A stretch of DNA of 64,000 nt. It comes from Pseudocercospora fijiensis CIRAD86. Its lineage: Eukaryota > Ascomycota > Dothideomycetes > Mycosphaerellales > Mycosphaerellaceae. The position numbers were made by a program, and so were the translations under genes. The stretch covers positions 1,007,126 through 1,071,125 of the forward strand of contig NW_006921532.1 of assembly GCF_000340215.1 (NCBI RefSeq), given 5' to 3'. Shown here in pieces: positions 35,259-46,109 of the stretch. Position 1 is the first letter of the stretch, and the number at the start of each line of letters is the position of its first letter. Under the pieces are notes generated by a model that searched no databases, was not told the origin of the DNA, and saw only the letters and a list, made by a program, of their open reading frames with translations.

Positions 35259-37244
35259 TTATGGAATATGGAAAAAATGTTTGAATCCATGCTCGATTTT
35301 GTGGCCGATGTCTTTGACCTCGTCCGTGGCCTTTGAAGCCACGCTCTCTGCACCCTTTGTAAGAGTCGCCACAGCCTTGCTCCCCTCGGCAGAAATCGTA
35401 GATCCAACATCCTTCAACTCGCTCGTAACAGTCTTAAAGCCATCAGTCACATGAGAAGCAAGTCCAGTCTGAAAAACAGAAGCCACAAGTTTCGCCTTCT
35501 CGAGAGCAAGCTGCTCCAAACCGTTTTCTGCAGGAATATAGTGGTTCCTTTCTTGCGTCGGACGAACCAGAGGAACAGTCGTAGTGGCAGCGGCGGAGAT
35601 GCACGTGTCCACAAGATCGTAGCTGGTACTCGCCAAAGTCTCCGTCTTCGAAGCTTTCCATACGAGAAAATTCGCGGTCTGAGCGGCATTGACTTCTTGC
35701 ACCAAGCCGAGATCCACTTTCGCGCCTCTTTCCCAGTCCGGGTTGTCGCATACAGGTTTGGTGTCTTCGGCAGTGACGTTGAAATCCAGGGTCGCGGCAG
35801 AAAATTGGAAACCAACCGAGACGCCTTGACCGAGGACGTTGCCATCCAGTGACAAGCCAAGCTTAGGACCTATATTGCCTTCGATGGAAAGGTCTTTGGA
35901 GATCGCAGGCGTCAAAGGCTTGAATGAAGGTTTCCAGCCATCGATCTTTGCTTCGAAACCTTTGCTTGTGCTCAGACCTACTGAGAACTCCGAGGGATCC
36001 GGGACGCTGAGATTGTAGCCCATGGACAAGACCGATTGCCCTTCAGGTTTTGAAGCAAGTGATGCAGAGAGAAGGGCTTTGACAGTTGGACCAAAGTCCA
36101 TGATGCCCTTGATGTAGATGCCGCAAAGAGGCGGCACGAAGCCCCAGATAACTTGGTCTTTCATTGTCTTGTCCAGTAATTTTTGATAGATGTAGAGGTT
36201 GGCATTAATCGTGGCTCCAACACCCTTCGCCGTGATACTTGCTTTCCCTTCGATGCCATTGATACTCCCGTGAATGTCGATATCGAAGTCGATGGCACCA
36301 TATGTGAGACAAGGATTGCACTCAATGGCACCTACCGGTCCATCATCCTTGATTACAGCCTGGAATTCCTTCGGAAGCTCGACACCTAGCCCGGAGAAGT
36401 TGTGGTTAAGATCAATGGATGCATCCAGCAATTTGCCTCTCTTGTTATAGAGATTATTTGGGTCACGACGCACGCTGCCGGTAGCTTGGTCTTGACGAGT
36501 AAGCGAGAGATGGAAGCTCTTTCCGAATGCTTCCTTGAATGACTTTGGACTTGCTTTCAGTGTAACGTGGTTTCTGGAGTCGTCAAAGTTGGCTTTCGTG
36601 ACCAGCCAGGGCTGTCTTGAGGTCTGATCACCGTCTGGGGAATTGTACTGTTCAGTCTCGGTAACGAGCCAGATATTGTGTCTGACCTTCTGGTTGACCC
36701 AACTCCACTCTGTCTTAATACTCTGGAATCTTGCTTCGTCCTTGAACGTGATGACGACTGAGTCTTTGGAGCACGATGCCTCATGTATCTCTTGATGAAA
36801 GCGCTCCGTGCCTATGGATTCATTCCTACGTTAGCGTCCATTCAAAGTCAGAAGTGGGTATAGCAACTGACCCAAGAACATGATATTATCATCTTCACCA
36901 CTAACACTAACATTTACAAAATGCATGCCGTTGTTCGACTGGAAGCCAGGTGGCGTGTAGTACATGTTCAGTCCACGTTGCAGAGTGCTGCCTCCAGGCC
37001 GCACTTGTCTAGTTGTCAGGTTGCTGCGAGATACATTGCCACTGCCGAGGCCATGGCCTTCGAAAAGTAGGTAGGAAGCGGCCTCGTAGATCTTGCGCTC
37101 TGCTTCAACCTCCTGCAAAGCTGATTGCGAAGCCGTATCGTCTTTGCGTGGCCGGACCAACGCTGCTGCGTGTGAATGACCTGCTTCTGCTGTGGCGGCC
37201 ACCAAAATCATACCGGCGGCAAGGAGCCGCTTGCTGAAGAGCAT
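35259..37244 (-). CDS. Secreted 641-aa protein, possibly DUF7029/DUF7223 type
   Basis: Two exons (37244-36872, 36811-35259) joined by a 60-nt intron (GTCAGT...CCATAG) give 641 aa. A signal peptide covers about residues 1-21 (MLFSKRLLAAGMILVAATAEA). The N-terminal third has a Trp-rich beta pattern; the middle has an IECNPCLTYGAIDF-like Cys pair and beta strands; the last 80 residues are a Lys/Ala/Thr amphipathic helix region. The layout resembles large secreted fungal proteins annotated with DUF7029 and DUF7223, but this is from memory and unverified. Function is unknown. Its start is 331 bp from the Sub2 stop codon on the same strand. Confidence 0.75.
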
Positions 37245-37575
37245 TGTGTGTAGCTGCCAGATGCAAGACGTACTCGTCGCTCGTTCTGTGAAAGGTGCAA
37301 TCCACTGTTTTCAAGCACATTGGTCTTCGAGGGACCTGGTGCAGATACCAACGTGAAAGGGAGCCCGTGACCGTATCGCGAGGGCATTGACGTGGCAATC
37401 CGGATGATTCGTGATCAATTCGTGTTCGTGGACCATGCGCATGATCGTTGATAGCAGTCTCGTCGCTTTTAGAAGTACATCAAGTAACCTAAGGAAAACG
37501 CCGCCCTCGTACACTGCCTTGACTCATGGAGACAGCTCATCCTTCTGATCGACAACTGATCCCTTTGACGGCCCT

Positions 37576-39546
37576 TTACTCCCCGTCCTGCAGCTGAACG
37601 CCTCCTTCAGGGTACTCGTCTACCTTCTTCTCGAATCGCGCCTCAATCGCTTTGAGCACATCCGCGTCGCGGTCGGAGCTCACGAAGCTGATAGCAATAC
37701 CCTTGGTACCGAAACGTCCGGCACGACCGACGCGATGAAGATATGTGTCCGCAGCCTGAGCAATGGATTCTTTGTAGGCGGAAGAATCCTTCTCTGGTGG
37801 AGCCTCCTTCGTGGTGGTGGAATCTGGCATGTCGTAATTGATGGCCAAGTTGATTCGCTCAATGTCGATACCGCGACCAAAGACGTCTGTGCTGACACAG
37901 ATGCGCTTGTCGTAATTCTTGAAGGCTTGATAGCGCTTGATTCTGTCAAATATGTCAGTTTCAAGTGCTTGATTGATTCTGCGATTACTACTTACCGGTC
38001 GTCTTGGGGCAAGTTGGAGTGAACAGTGATTGAGGGGAAGTTGCACTCAACGAGCAGTCGATTCAACTCGGTGGCACGGATGGTGTTCTTGACAAAGATG
38101 ATGACCTGGTTGTACGAAAGTGTGTCCAGAAGGTCATTCAGGCGTCTGTTCTTCTCCTCCTCGGTGAGCTTCACATAGTACTGCTGAAGACCATGGAGTG
38201 TGAGCTTGGCTTCGTCGTCGACATAGATCTCGAGAGGATTCTGCATGAATTTCTTGCAGATTGGCTTGGTCTGAGCAGACAGGGTGGCTGAAAACATCAT
38301 CACCTGCTTCTGGGTGGGCGTCGCGCGGAAGATTTCCTGCACATCACGGCGCATGTCTAAAGAAGTCAGTACATGACCAAGATTGCTGCACCAAATTACA
38401 CTTACCAATCTGATCAAGCATCTTGTCACATTCGTCAAGGACGAAACGCGAGACACTGCCAAGTCGCAGCTTCTTCTCGCGGACCAGAGCATTCAGACGA
38501 CCTGGCGTGGCGACGACGATGTGCGGGTGGGTAGTCTTGTCGCGCAAGATCTTCTCGTTTTCCGTAATCGGAACACCACCGTAGAAGACCTCGGTCCTCA
38601 CCTCAGGCATATACTTGCTGAAACGCTGGTATTCGTTCTTGATCTGGAAGGCCAGTTCACGAGTGTGGCACATGACCAGCACGCTGACTTCGCCGGCGAC
38701 TGGCTCGATTTGTTGAAGTGTGGACAGCACGAAAACGGCCGTTTTTCCGAGACCGGACTTTGCCTGACAGAGAACATCGGTTCCGAGAATGGCCTGTGGG
38801 ATGCAGACTTGCTGGACTGGAGTGATGTTAGAATATTCGTCCAATGGTTTGTGCGCGCGAAAAGACTTGTGTGAGCAGAGCGTCCATCCATCCATGATCC
38901 CAACCGACTGGCACTTCGCCGCCGCACATGACCTGCGCAATTTGGCATCCTCGAGCAATTTTCTACCATCTCAAGTGGGAACGGCCACAGTCTGCTGCCC
39001 ACCTCTGCACCTTTGCAGTTGCGCCGCATATTGCCTCTGTATGCGTACTTCTACGACTGAACAGTCCAGATCGCCTTTATCCGACACTCCAGCGCGTATT
39101 GCAACGCGATGTTTGTTATGCCTTGGCGCTCGCCGAGTGAAGGTGCTTTTGAGAGCACTCCACTCTTTGCTGGCGTTTACTCGCGCGCCCTTCTATGCTC
39201 TCGTTCTGATGGACTAGATGGATGGACGCTCCTCGATAGTGGCAATGGCCGGCAGGCTCAAAGCAGGATGTACTGAACTGTACGGAGATGACTAACCCTC
39301 TGATGGATGCTCGAAGCCGCAGTCCGTAATAGCCTTGAGAAGTTCCGGCTTCAGGAGGAAGTCACGGAAAGATGTACTGTGGATTCCGACGTAGCTGCCC
39401 TTGGTTTTGTCTGCGCCTCCAGAAACTGTGAGGTCACCTTTCTTCGCGTCGCCGTTGGCGGCTGCGGCACCGGTAGCACCAGCGGCGCCATCGGTCGGCT
39501 GGAGCTCCTCGTCGGAGTAGTCGATCAGATCTTCCTCGGCAGACAT
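37576..39546 (-). CDS. SUB2: DEAD-box ATP-dependent RNA helicase Sub2/UAP56, splicing and mRNA export
   Basis: Four exons (39546-39297, 38816-38406, 38356-37996, 37942-37576) give 462 aa. The joined protein keeps Sub2 identity through each junction ([38 protein letters not shown]). Motif I AKSGLGKT is at residues 102-109, the Sub2-specific DECD box at 211-214, SAT at 243-245 and [10 protein letters not shown] near 410-419. Sub2 loads on nascent mRNA with the TREX complex and acts in spliceosome assembly in the nucleus. Intron 1 is 480 nt, the others 49 and 53. About 24 extra residues (about 381-404) separate NYDMP from ADTYLHR, where yeast and human proteins are nearly continuous. Confidence 0.95.
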
Positions 39547-40084
39547 GGTGAAGGGGGTGTTGTGTTAGCGGAAAGGTGGTGATTGTGAGAAAGGCTGCGG
39601 CGGCCTCGAGTCGGCGTGCGCGCGGCAGTAAGGACTCGGCGGAAGGTGACGATAGTCGGAAAAGTTCAAGTGAAGGAGTTATCACGCGCAGAAATGGAGT
39701 CTGCGCAGCTGACGATGGTGGTGGTGGTGGACTTGAAGTGGAAGTGCAGATGGAAGTCGCATCCAGAAACAACTTGTCGCGAAGGCGGGAGTAGGAGCCG
39801 CACCGGGCTAAGCCGCAAACGGAAAGCCAAGCATTGACCAACTGAGGCGGCGCACGCCGCACAGCCATCCCTTCCATCAGAGACTCTGAATAATGCAGTT
39901 GTGACTACAGGCCATAGTTGAACACTTGGATCAGTGGTATTTGGTCATATTACATTAGTTTCCGATGGTCTCATCCTGCCAAAATTCGATTACTGTCACG
40001 CCTTAAAACGCCTTCCACCCCGACGCCATTGCCTAATAATGCTCTCACTCAGACCTCCCAATTATCCATCAATTCGTGCGCTGG
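39547..40084. promoter_or_regulatory. Sub2 promoter region and 3' flank of next gene
   Basis: 538 bases upstream of the Sub2 start. A GGT repeat (about 39716-39731) is visible. Short open frames are not supported. Confidence 0.5.
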
Positions 40085-42164
40085 CTAGACAACACGGCCA
40101 TCATCGCCAAACTCATACGAGACCATCTCATCATCCGAATCCATCGTCGCATCTTCCTCCATCATGAATCTTACCGCTCGGTTACGAAGCATTGGTTGAT
40201 TCACGACCATTGTATCCTCCTCGTTCTCCTCTTCCTCCTCGTCTGCAGATGCAAACCCTTCATCGTTAGCCGGGCCCTGAAGGAGGAGTTGGGTCTTGTA
40301 GCCAGGCAGTGTCTTCTGCTGTCTCTTCTCGAACATCATGAGAGCAAGCTGAGCCGAGGCGAGCTCGTCCATGATTATTTTGCCTGGATCACCTAGACCA
40401 ATTGCTCTTGCTTGCTTATACATCAGATTTATTGTCTTCTCGCTGTGTCGAGTATTGAAGTGTGCTGACGAACCGAACGCCACACCATCGAGGAAACCGC
40501 GTTTCAAGCACATCTCGTCGCGAACGTTTGGTGGTCTTCCATCGGCAGTGAAAAGAGCATTTGAGAAGATGCCGGCGAGATGATTCCATTGGCTGTCGGT
40601 ATGCCGGACAAGGTTGATGGCCCAGCCCTGGCACAATTCGCAAAGCAGGTTTGAGATATGCTCGATGCTAGACTGAGTCGTAAAGCCCATTAGGTTGGCA
40701 AGTCTTGCAAAGGCTTCGACGAGCTCACTCGTAAGGCCCAAGTTGCGCTGTTCCAGCGCAGGGATGATTCTGGACTTAAGATCAAGGGTCATTGTAATCA
40801 AGTCAAAGCGAAGGGTCTCTCGAAGGACCTCACTGTGTTGAACAAATTGCATGAGGTCTTTGACAGTGAACGTGTGAAGCATCGCTCTACGTGGAATCTC
40901 TTTCCAGACGATGAACTCATGCGTCCTGCCAGCAAGTCAGCTTAAGAATAATCAAAAAATGATGGACAGAACGTGCTCACCCGGCGTAACGCCATGAGCC
41001 GGCGGTGAATTCAAAGCTTTTCTTCATTTCTCGATGGTAGGGAGGGACGTAATATAGTGATCCTCTTGCCAGACTGCTTGCATCAATTACGGAGATACGG
41101 CCTTGACAGCCAGGATTGTCCTCGATCTCCCTCAAAGCTAAGCGGATGGTCCATATCATGGAGTTCGATACCGATATATATGGTGATTCGAATTTCTCCT
41201 GAATTCCGATGCGGTCGATGTGATAGAACAATTCTGTCCAGTCGAGAGAAGTGCACGAGGGAGGCGGTTGAGGGAAGATAACGCGGTTGGCGTATTTTCG
41301 AGCAACGAAACCGTTCTCGCTGTTGATGCCGGAGGATCTGTCCTTTGCCCAATATCGGAAGACAAGCCCGCCCATCAGTGGATGGGCTTCTTGAGCTTGA
41401 ACCGGAATCAGATCTTTCGTGATCTGCGCCCGATTTTTCGGAGTGACATCAATGACATTTCCGTGGAATTGCGTGAACTGGACCTTCTGCACGGCTGTGA
41501 CATTATTCGACCTCTTTGGCGATGGTGTCTGCTTAGCCAGTGAAGTAATCCTATTCCTATTCTGGACAGGCTGCTGTCTCCGAATTACGGGCACCAGAGC
41601 TCGTGAGGTCGGATCAATGGCTCGGCTTGCTTTCGATGGCGGTCGCAATGCAGGTGTTGTACATGATGTCCCTAACTGAGGTCGACGCGTACTGTGGCCC
41701 TTGCTAGAAGGCGCAATTTCTTGTATCTTAGCTCTAAAACGTTCTCTGCGCTCGAGCTCTGCTGCGTCCAAAGATGTTCTGCAAATGTCCACCCAGATCT
41801 TCGCGCGCATCTGATTGCGCTCGCGAATCTGCGCAGTCATGAGAACCTGTAGGCGATCGTTTGTCGCACCGTGTTGGCGGACCTCATCGCCGAAAACAGA
41901 GCTGAAAATGATAGCATTCTCCGATTTGCTGTAGGTAAAGTCTGTGTAGAGAACATGTAGGAAAACTCTCATATCATCGGACCACTTGAAGGTGTTGCTT
42001 CTTCTTGTCTTCCCAATGTCACTTCGTGGGCTTCGGTGTGCCATGGCGATAGTACTGTTCTTGCTTGTCTTCTTGTTGTAGGATTGCCTTAGCAAGTGGC
42101 CAAGCACCTGATGGTGTGGTGCAGAGACGTCGGTCGAACCACCGTGAAGTCGAATATCGTCCAT
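40085..42164 (-). CDS. Fungal DUF7587-like protein, unknown function, 674 aa
   Basis: Two exons (42164-40981, 40925-40085) with a 55-nt intron (GTGAGC...TGGCAG) give 674 aa. The part from about residue 255 to 410 has the pattern I associate with DUF7587: FRYW at its start, GF, SPYISVSNSMIWTIRLAL, then ISVIDASSL and finally a THEFIVWKEIP segment made across the intron junction. The N-terminal half is basic (many Arg/Lys) and may bind nucleic acid; the C-terminus ends in an acidic Glu/Asp stretch. The start could be Met 42044 instead. Function is unknown; the family call is from memory of the motif. Confidence 0.75.
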
Positions 42165-42898
42165 TGTGCCCCGCGGTCGATGCTCTACTAGCCTTCCACG
42201 GAGCTACATGGGTGTGGTGCTGCGGTCGGACGCGTGAAAGTGAAGTTCAACGGCCATACATATAGTGAAGAATGAGGACAGCAGAGGAAGACACTTGACC
42301 TTGACCGCATCTTGCTCAAGTTTTCAGCGCCAGCGAGTTCTGTACAAAGCCTTACATCTTTGCTATGCTACCGTGAGGACTTGCGGGCGCTGGAAAGTGG
42401 TAGCTTTGGAGCCGTCCCAAGCGTGGACCTTTGAAGAGCTATTATAGCGACTATAGTACCTAGGGTCGTGCTGGACCTTTTTGTAGCAAAATAATGAGGT
42501 AACGAACACATCAAGACATCGCGACGGTTAGATGAACGATGATATAGCGAGAAGTGAAGTTTCGTAAGTGATGTTGAGATGAAGTCGCGGCAGGCGCGAG
42601 TCCGTGCGTGCGTAAGCACTGTTCACCGGTTCGCCCTCAGATCAAGGCAAGGCAAGAGTCATCTTATGAATCTAAGAAAGTATCCCTTCGATTCTAGATT
42701 TTATCCTCACTCAACGATTTGTTCCAGCATTACCAGTGTGTCTTGCGAATTTGGTGTACGAGGGAAGGCTAACAGCTGATCGGAGCAAAGAACGCGTCGT
42801 ACTTGCTCGGGACGCGAAGACTGTCAGACAGATCTGTCCCCTTATATGCATAACCCTGTCACACCCTGCTGATGTGGACATGATTCAAGAAGCTCACC
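42165..42898. promoter_or_regulatory. Divergent promoter region
   Basis: 734 bases between the starts of the DUF7587-like gene (-) and the phosphoesterase (+). No coding feature and no recognisable specific site. Confidence 0.5.
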
Positions 42899-43881
42899 AT
42901 GTCTATATCAAAGAAACTTCGAATTGTATGCATTTCTGACACACACAATGCAGCTCCAGGGCAAGGCTTCGTCTTGCCAAAGGGAGGTATGTCGATGTGT
43001 CATGGCTCAACCCTTCGGGCTCTGCTGACTGGCGATGTCAAGATATTCTGATACACGCCGGAGATCTCACGAACCAAGGCAGTCTCTCCGAACTGCAAAA
43101 GGCCGTATCCTGGATCTCGAAGGCAGACTTTGCGGTGAAGATTGTCATTGCTGGTAACCATGACTTATCCTTAGATCCGAACTACGCCCTGAAGCACAGC
43201 ACTGGATGGGCTGTTGTTCCTGCAGACTCTGACGTCGAAGCATGTCGGAAACTCGTGGCTGACGGTGATTTCGTGTACCTACAACATTCTGCTGCGGTGG
43301 TATGTTTACCAGAACACAACGTCTCCTTACGTGTCTTTGGTTCACCGTATTCGCCGGACCGAGGAAAGCAGAATTGGGCGTTCCAGTACAGCGACGCAGA
43401 TGCTTATACAATGTGGAACGATATACCACCCGATATAGATCTGCTGATTACACACACGCCTGCGTTCGGGTGTTGCGATACTAGTGCTCACTGGACAGAA
43501 GGCGGCTGTGAGGGATTGAAGCGGGCACTAGTCAGCAGCAGACCTCAACTCCACGTGTGCGGCCATTGTCATGAAGGAAGAGGCGCTTGCGTGGTAAGAT
43601 GGGAAGACGCAGAGGGTGAATGTGCGAAAACAGCATGGGAGGACCCAGGTGCTGGCAATAAGAAGATGTCGCTACTGGATTTGACAGGTAAAGCCGGTGC
43701 TGCTCTGGAAGGCGGAAAAGAGACCGCTATCGTCAACGCAAGTATTGTGGCCAAGTCTTTCGGACGAGCAGCGAAGACTTTCAATAAGCCGATTGTCGTG
43801 GATCTGCTATTACCAACTCAGCCAACACATGCGATGAGTGTGGAGACTGGACAGCATCATAAAACCGACGACAGCACATAA
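42899..43881 (+). CDS. Calcineurin-like metallophosphoesterase, 308 aa
   Basis: Two exons (42899-42986, 43043-43881) with a 56-nt intron (GTATGT...GTCAAG, branch GCTGAC). All family metal-binding motifs are present: D-x-H at SDTHN (D14, H16), GD at AGDLTN (G36-D37), GNHD (residues 67-70), THTP near the middle and GHCHEGRG toward the end. It belongs with the compact fungal and animal phosphoesterases that include MPPED/239AB-like proteins. The substrate is unknown. The first metal motif lies in exon 1, so the unspliced long frame starting at 42997 would be inactive; this supports the intron. Confidence 0.92.
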
Positions 43882-46109
43882 CCACCATGCCAGCGCAATG
43901 TCTGGCGGTCTTCCGACCACGAAAACGATGCGGGTCGGTCAGTCGCATAAAGATCCGCCGGAAGGAAGATGACCACGAAGACATCCGCCTAGTTACGCGA
44001 CAGCAGTAGTGACCAGCTTGCTGACTTACTGTTTCGTTTGTCCCTGCACAAGACGAGCGTTGCCACCGTCATCATGAGATCGTCAATCGATGTCAATCAG
44101 GCCCACATTCTGGTTGATTTCAGGCACATTCTTCGCTGGACGATGCAAACATGTTGATCGTTACACGTGATGTAATGATTTCTCCGACCACGCAGTCGTA
44201 TCCACGAACACTGGACTGTTGGGCTCTGTTCCGCTGCAAGCGCAACACAATGACGATTGGTGTGTTTCTGTGCGCAGCTAACTCGTGACTGTATGATCAG
44301 CTGTATGTCTACCTGATGAGAGATGCCAGATCCCCGCCTTGCTAGTCGATTGCGATTCAGAGGCAAAGGACTCCACTCCACATATAGCGGGCCTCGCCAA
44401 AGACTGTCCAGGTGAGCATCTTTGCTGAGACGGGCAAGGCATGAAACAACGGCCATCTTTGACAGATTTCGACATTTTCTGCGTCCCTGGGTCGCATCTT
44501 CGGGTCGAAATTTACCCTCGGGGTCCGACATACAGGTTAGGCTCAAGCTTCTCCGAGTCTCAGGCTCAGCTTTGCCTGAGGGCACGGAAGGAATGGAGTC
44601 TCTGTCTGACAGCAAGCTGAAAGGGTGCCTGGTTTAGAAATCCCGATGGAAGGATTTTCAGCGTGGACGTAGTTGAAGTAGAAGCGAGGAATAGCTGGTG
44701 TTCTTGTGCCAGTGTGGCAGCATGAGCGTGCGTTGTGCTCCAGTGATCGACAGAATTAGCTGCATAAGTCGACCTGATTGGCGCCGAAGCGCTCTGTACG
44801 GGCGTTTGCACCGGCCTATCATAACCTGAATCAATGTGATTCTTGCCTTCAGCTTGACAATTGCTTCGAGTGAAGTCTGGAGCTCTTGTTTCCTCGATGC
44901 CTTGCTGAGCTCGCCTTGAGAGGTCTCGGGTGGCCATGGGATCCGGACCTTGCGGCTCTGGTCCTAGTGGTCGAATGGGCGAGGGATGTGTGTAGCCAAT
45001 GGCTCGGCGATGTCTGCAGGACTACTGCAAGATTCTCTACACTGAGCAATCGGAGTGAGTGTCAGGAGGAGACTTCGCCCACGTAGTGTTTTTGGAGCAT
45101 CTGCACCTTAGATTCGCTGGCACGGCGGTCTTCGCGCTTCTGAGCGGTGCTACGTGGTCGCTGAGCGTGCTGCGTGCATGATACCCTGCCACGCGTTGTG
45201 ATTGCTTCTCTGTTGCTGGGGGGCAAAGCGGAGGTGGCCAGTCTTCATCCTCGCCCTCGCCCTCGCCCTCGCCACGCTCGCTGCTGATTATTCTTCTGTG
45301 AATATTTTGATGCTGAACATACCACCTCTCGCCATCTGATATCACGGCTGTGCAACACGCAACCCTTTCGCACTGCAAGGAAATCCCCAGCAGAGCACCG
45401 CACTGCCCCCGTTCGGATTCGGACACGCAGGATCTGGATTTGCGCGGGAGTTTCTGCAGTCCTGGGCCAGCATCCCCTGCCACACCGACCATCGTCAAGG
45501 TCGTCAGGCGCGTGCGACACCGCTCCTCGCAGCTGCAGAGTCCAGACCTGCTGCAGCGATTCTTCACACAGCTATTGCGCGGCATATACACGAGCGCAGC
45601 GTGGGCACAGATATCATCAGCAGCTGCTTCATCAGTTCGTGCGCGGAGTACGCGCATTAAATCGTTCATCGTTCATTTCCAACGCTCGGCATCTTCGCTC
45701 AACTTCCGTCTGTCGGCTTCCGCGGGAGAACGTCATTTTTCAGCTTGGCGTCCGCGACCTCATCATCATCGCTTTGCATTCTCAACCCGGCGTGTTCGCA
45801 GGGGCGATCACCCAGTCGCATAACTGCCTGTGTGCTGCGGTACTCCTGTCGATCCACGTCGTCGCCGTCTAAGCCGCAGTGTATGACAGACGGTCCTACG
45901 TCTGCGAACTGTGAACTGCGCACTACTCACTTGCCATATATCTGGTCCGTACTGAGGCACTGATCGCCTCGCGGCCTCACATCAGCACGACACATTGTTC
46001 CCACACCGCTCACGAAAGCCTTCCCTAGCCTTAATCACGGCGACTCCCACTCGGTTTGCGCATGCACTCCCGGTCAGCCTGACCGGTCCACAGTCAACAC
46101 GGCTCAGAC
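43882..46109. other. 2.2-kb intergenic region
   Basis: No supportable gene. Open frames on the minus strand (44097-44615, 44566-44937) lack domains. A CTCGCC tandem run lies at 45246-45275. The right end holds the promoter of the J-domain gene. Confidence 0.5.

Noticed and set aside
44097..44937. Overlapping minus-strand open frames of 172 and 123 codons
   Set aside because: No domain, no plausible splice sites joining them, and neighbouring frames are equally open.
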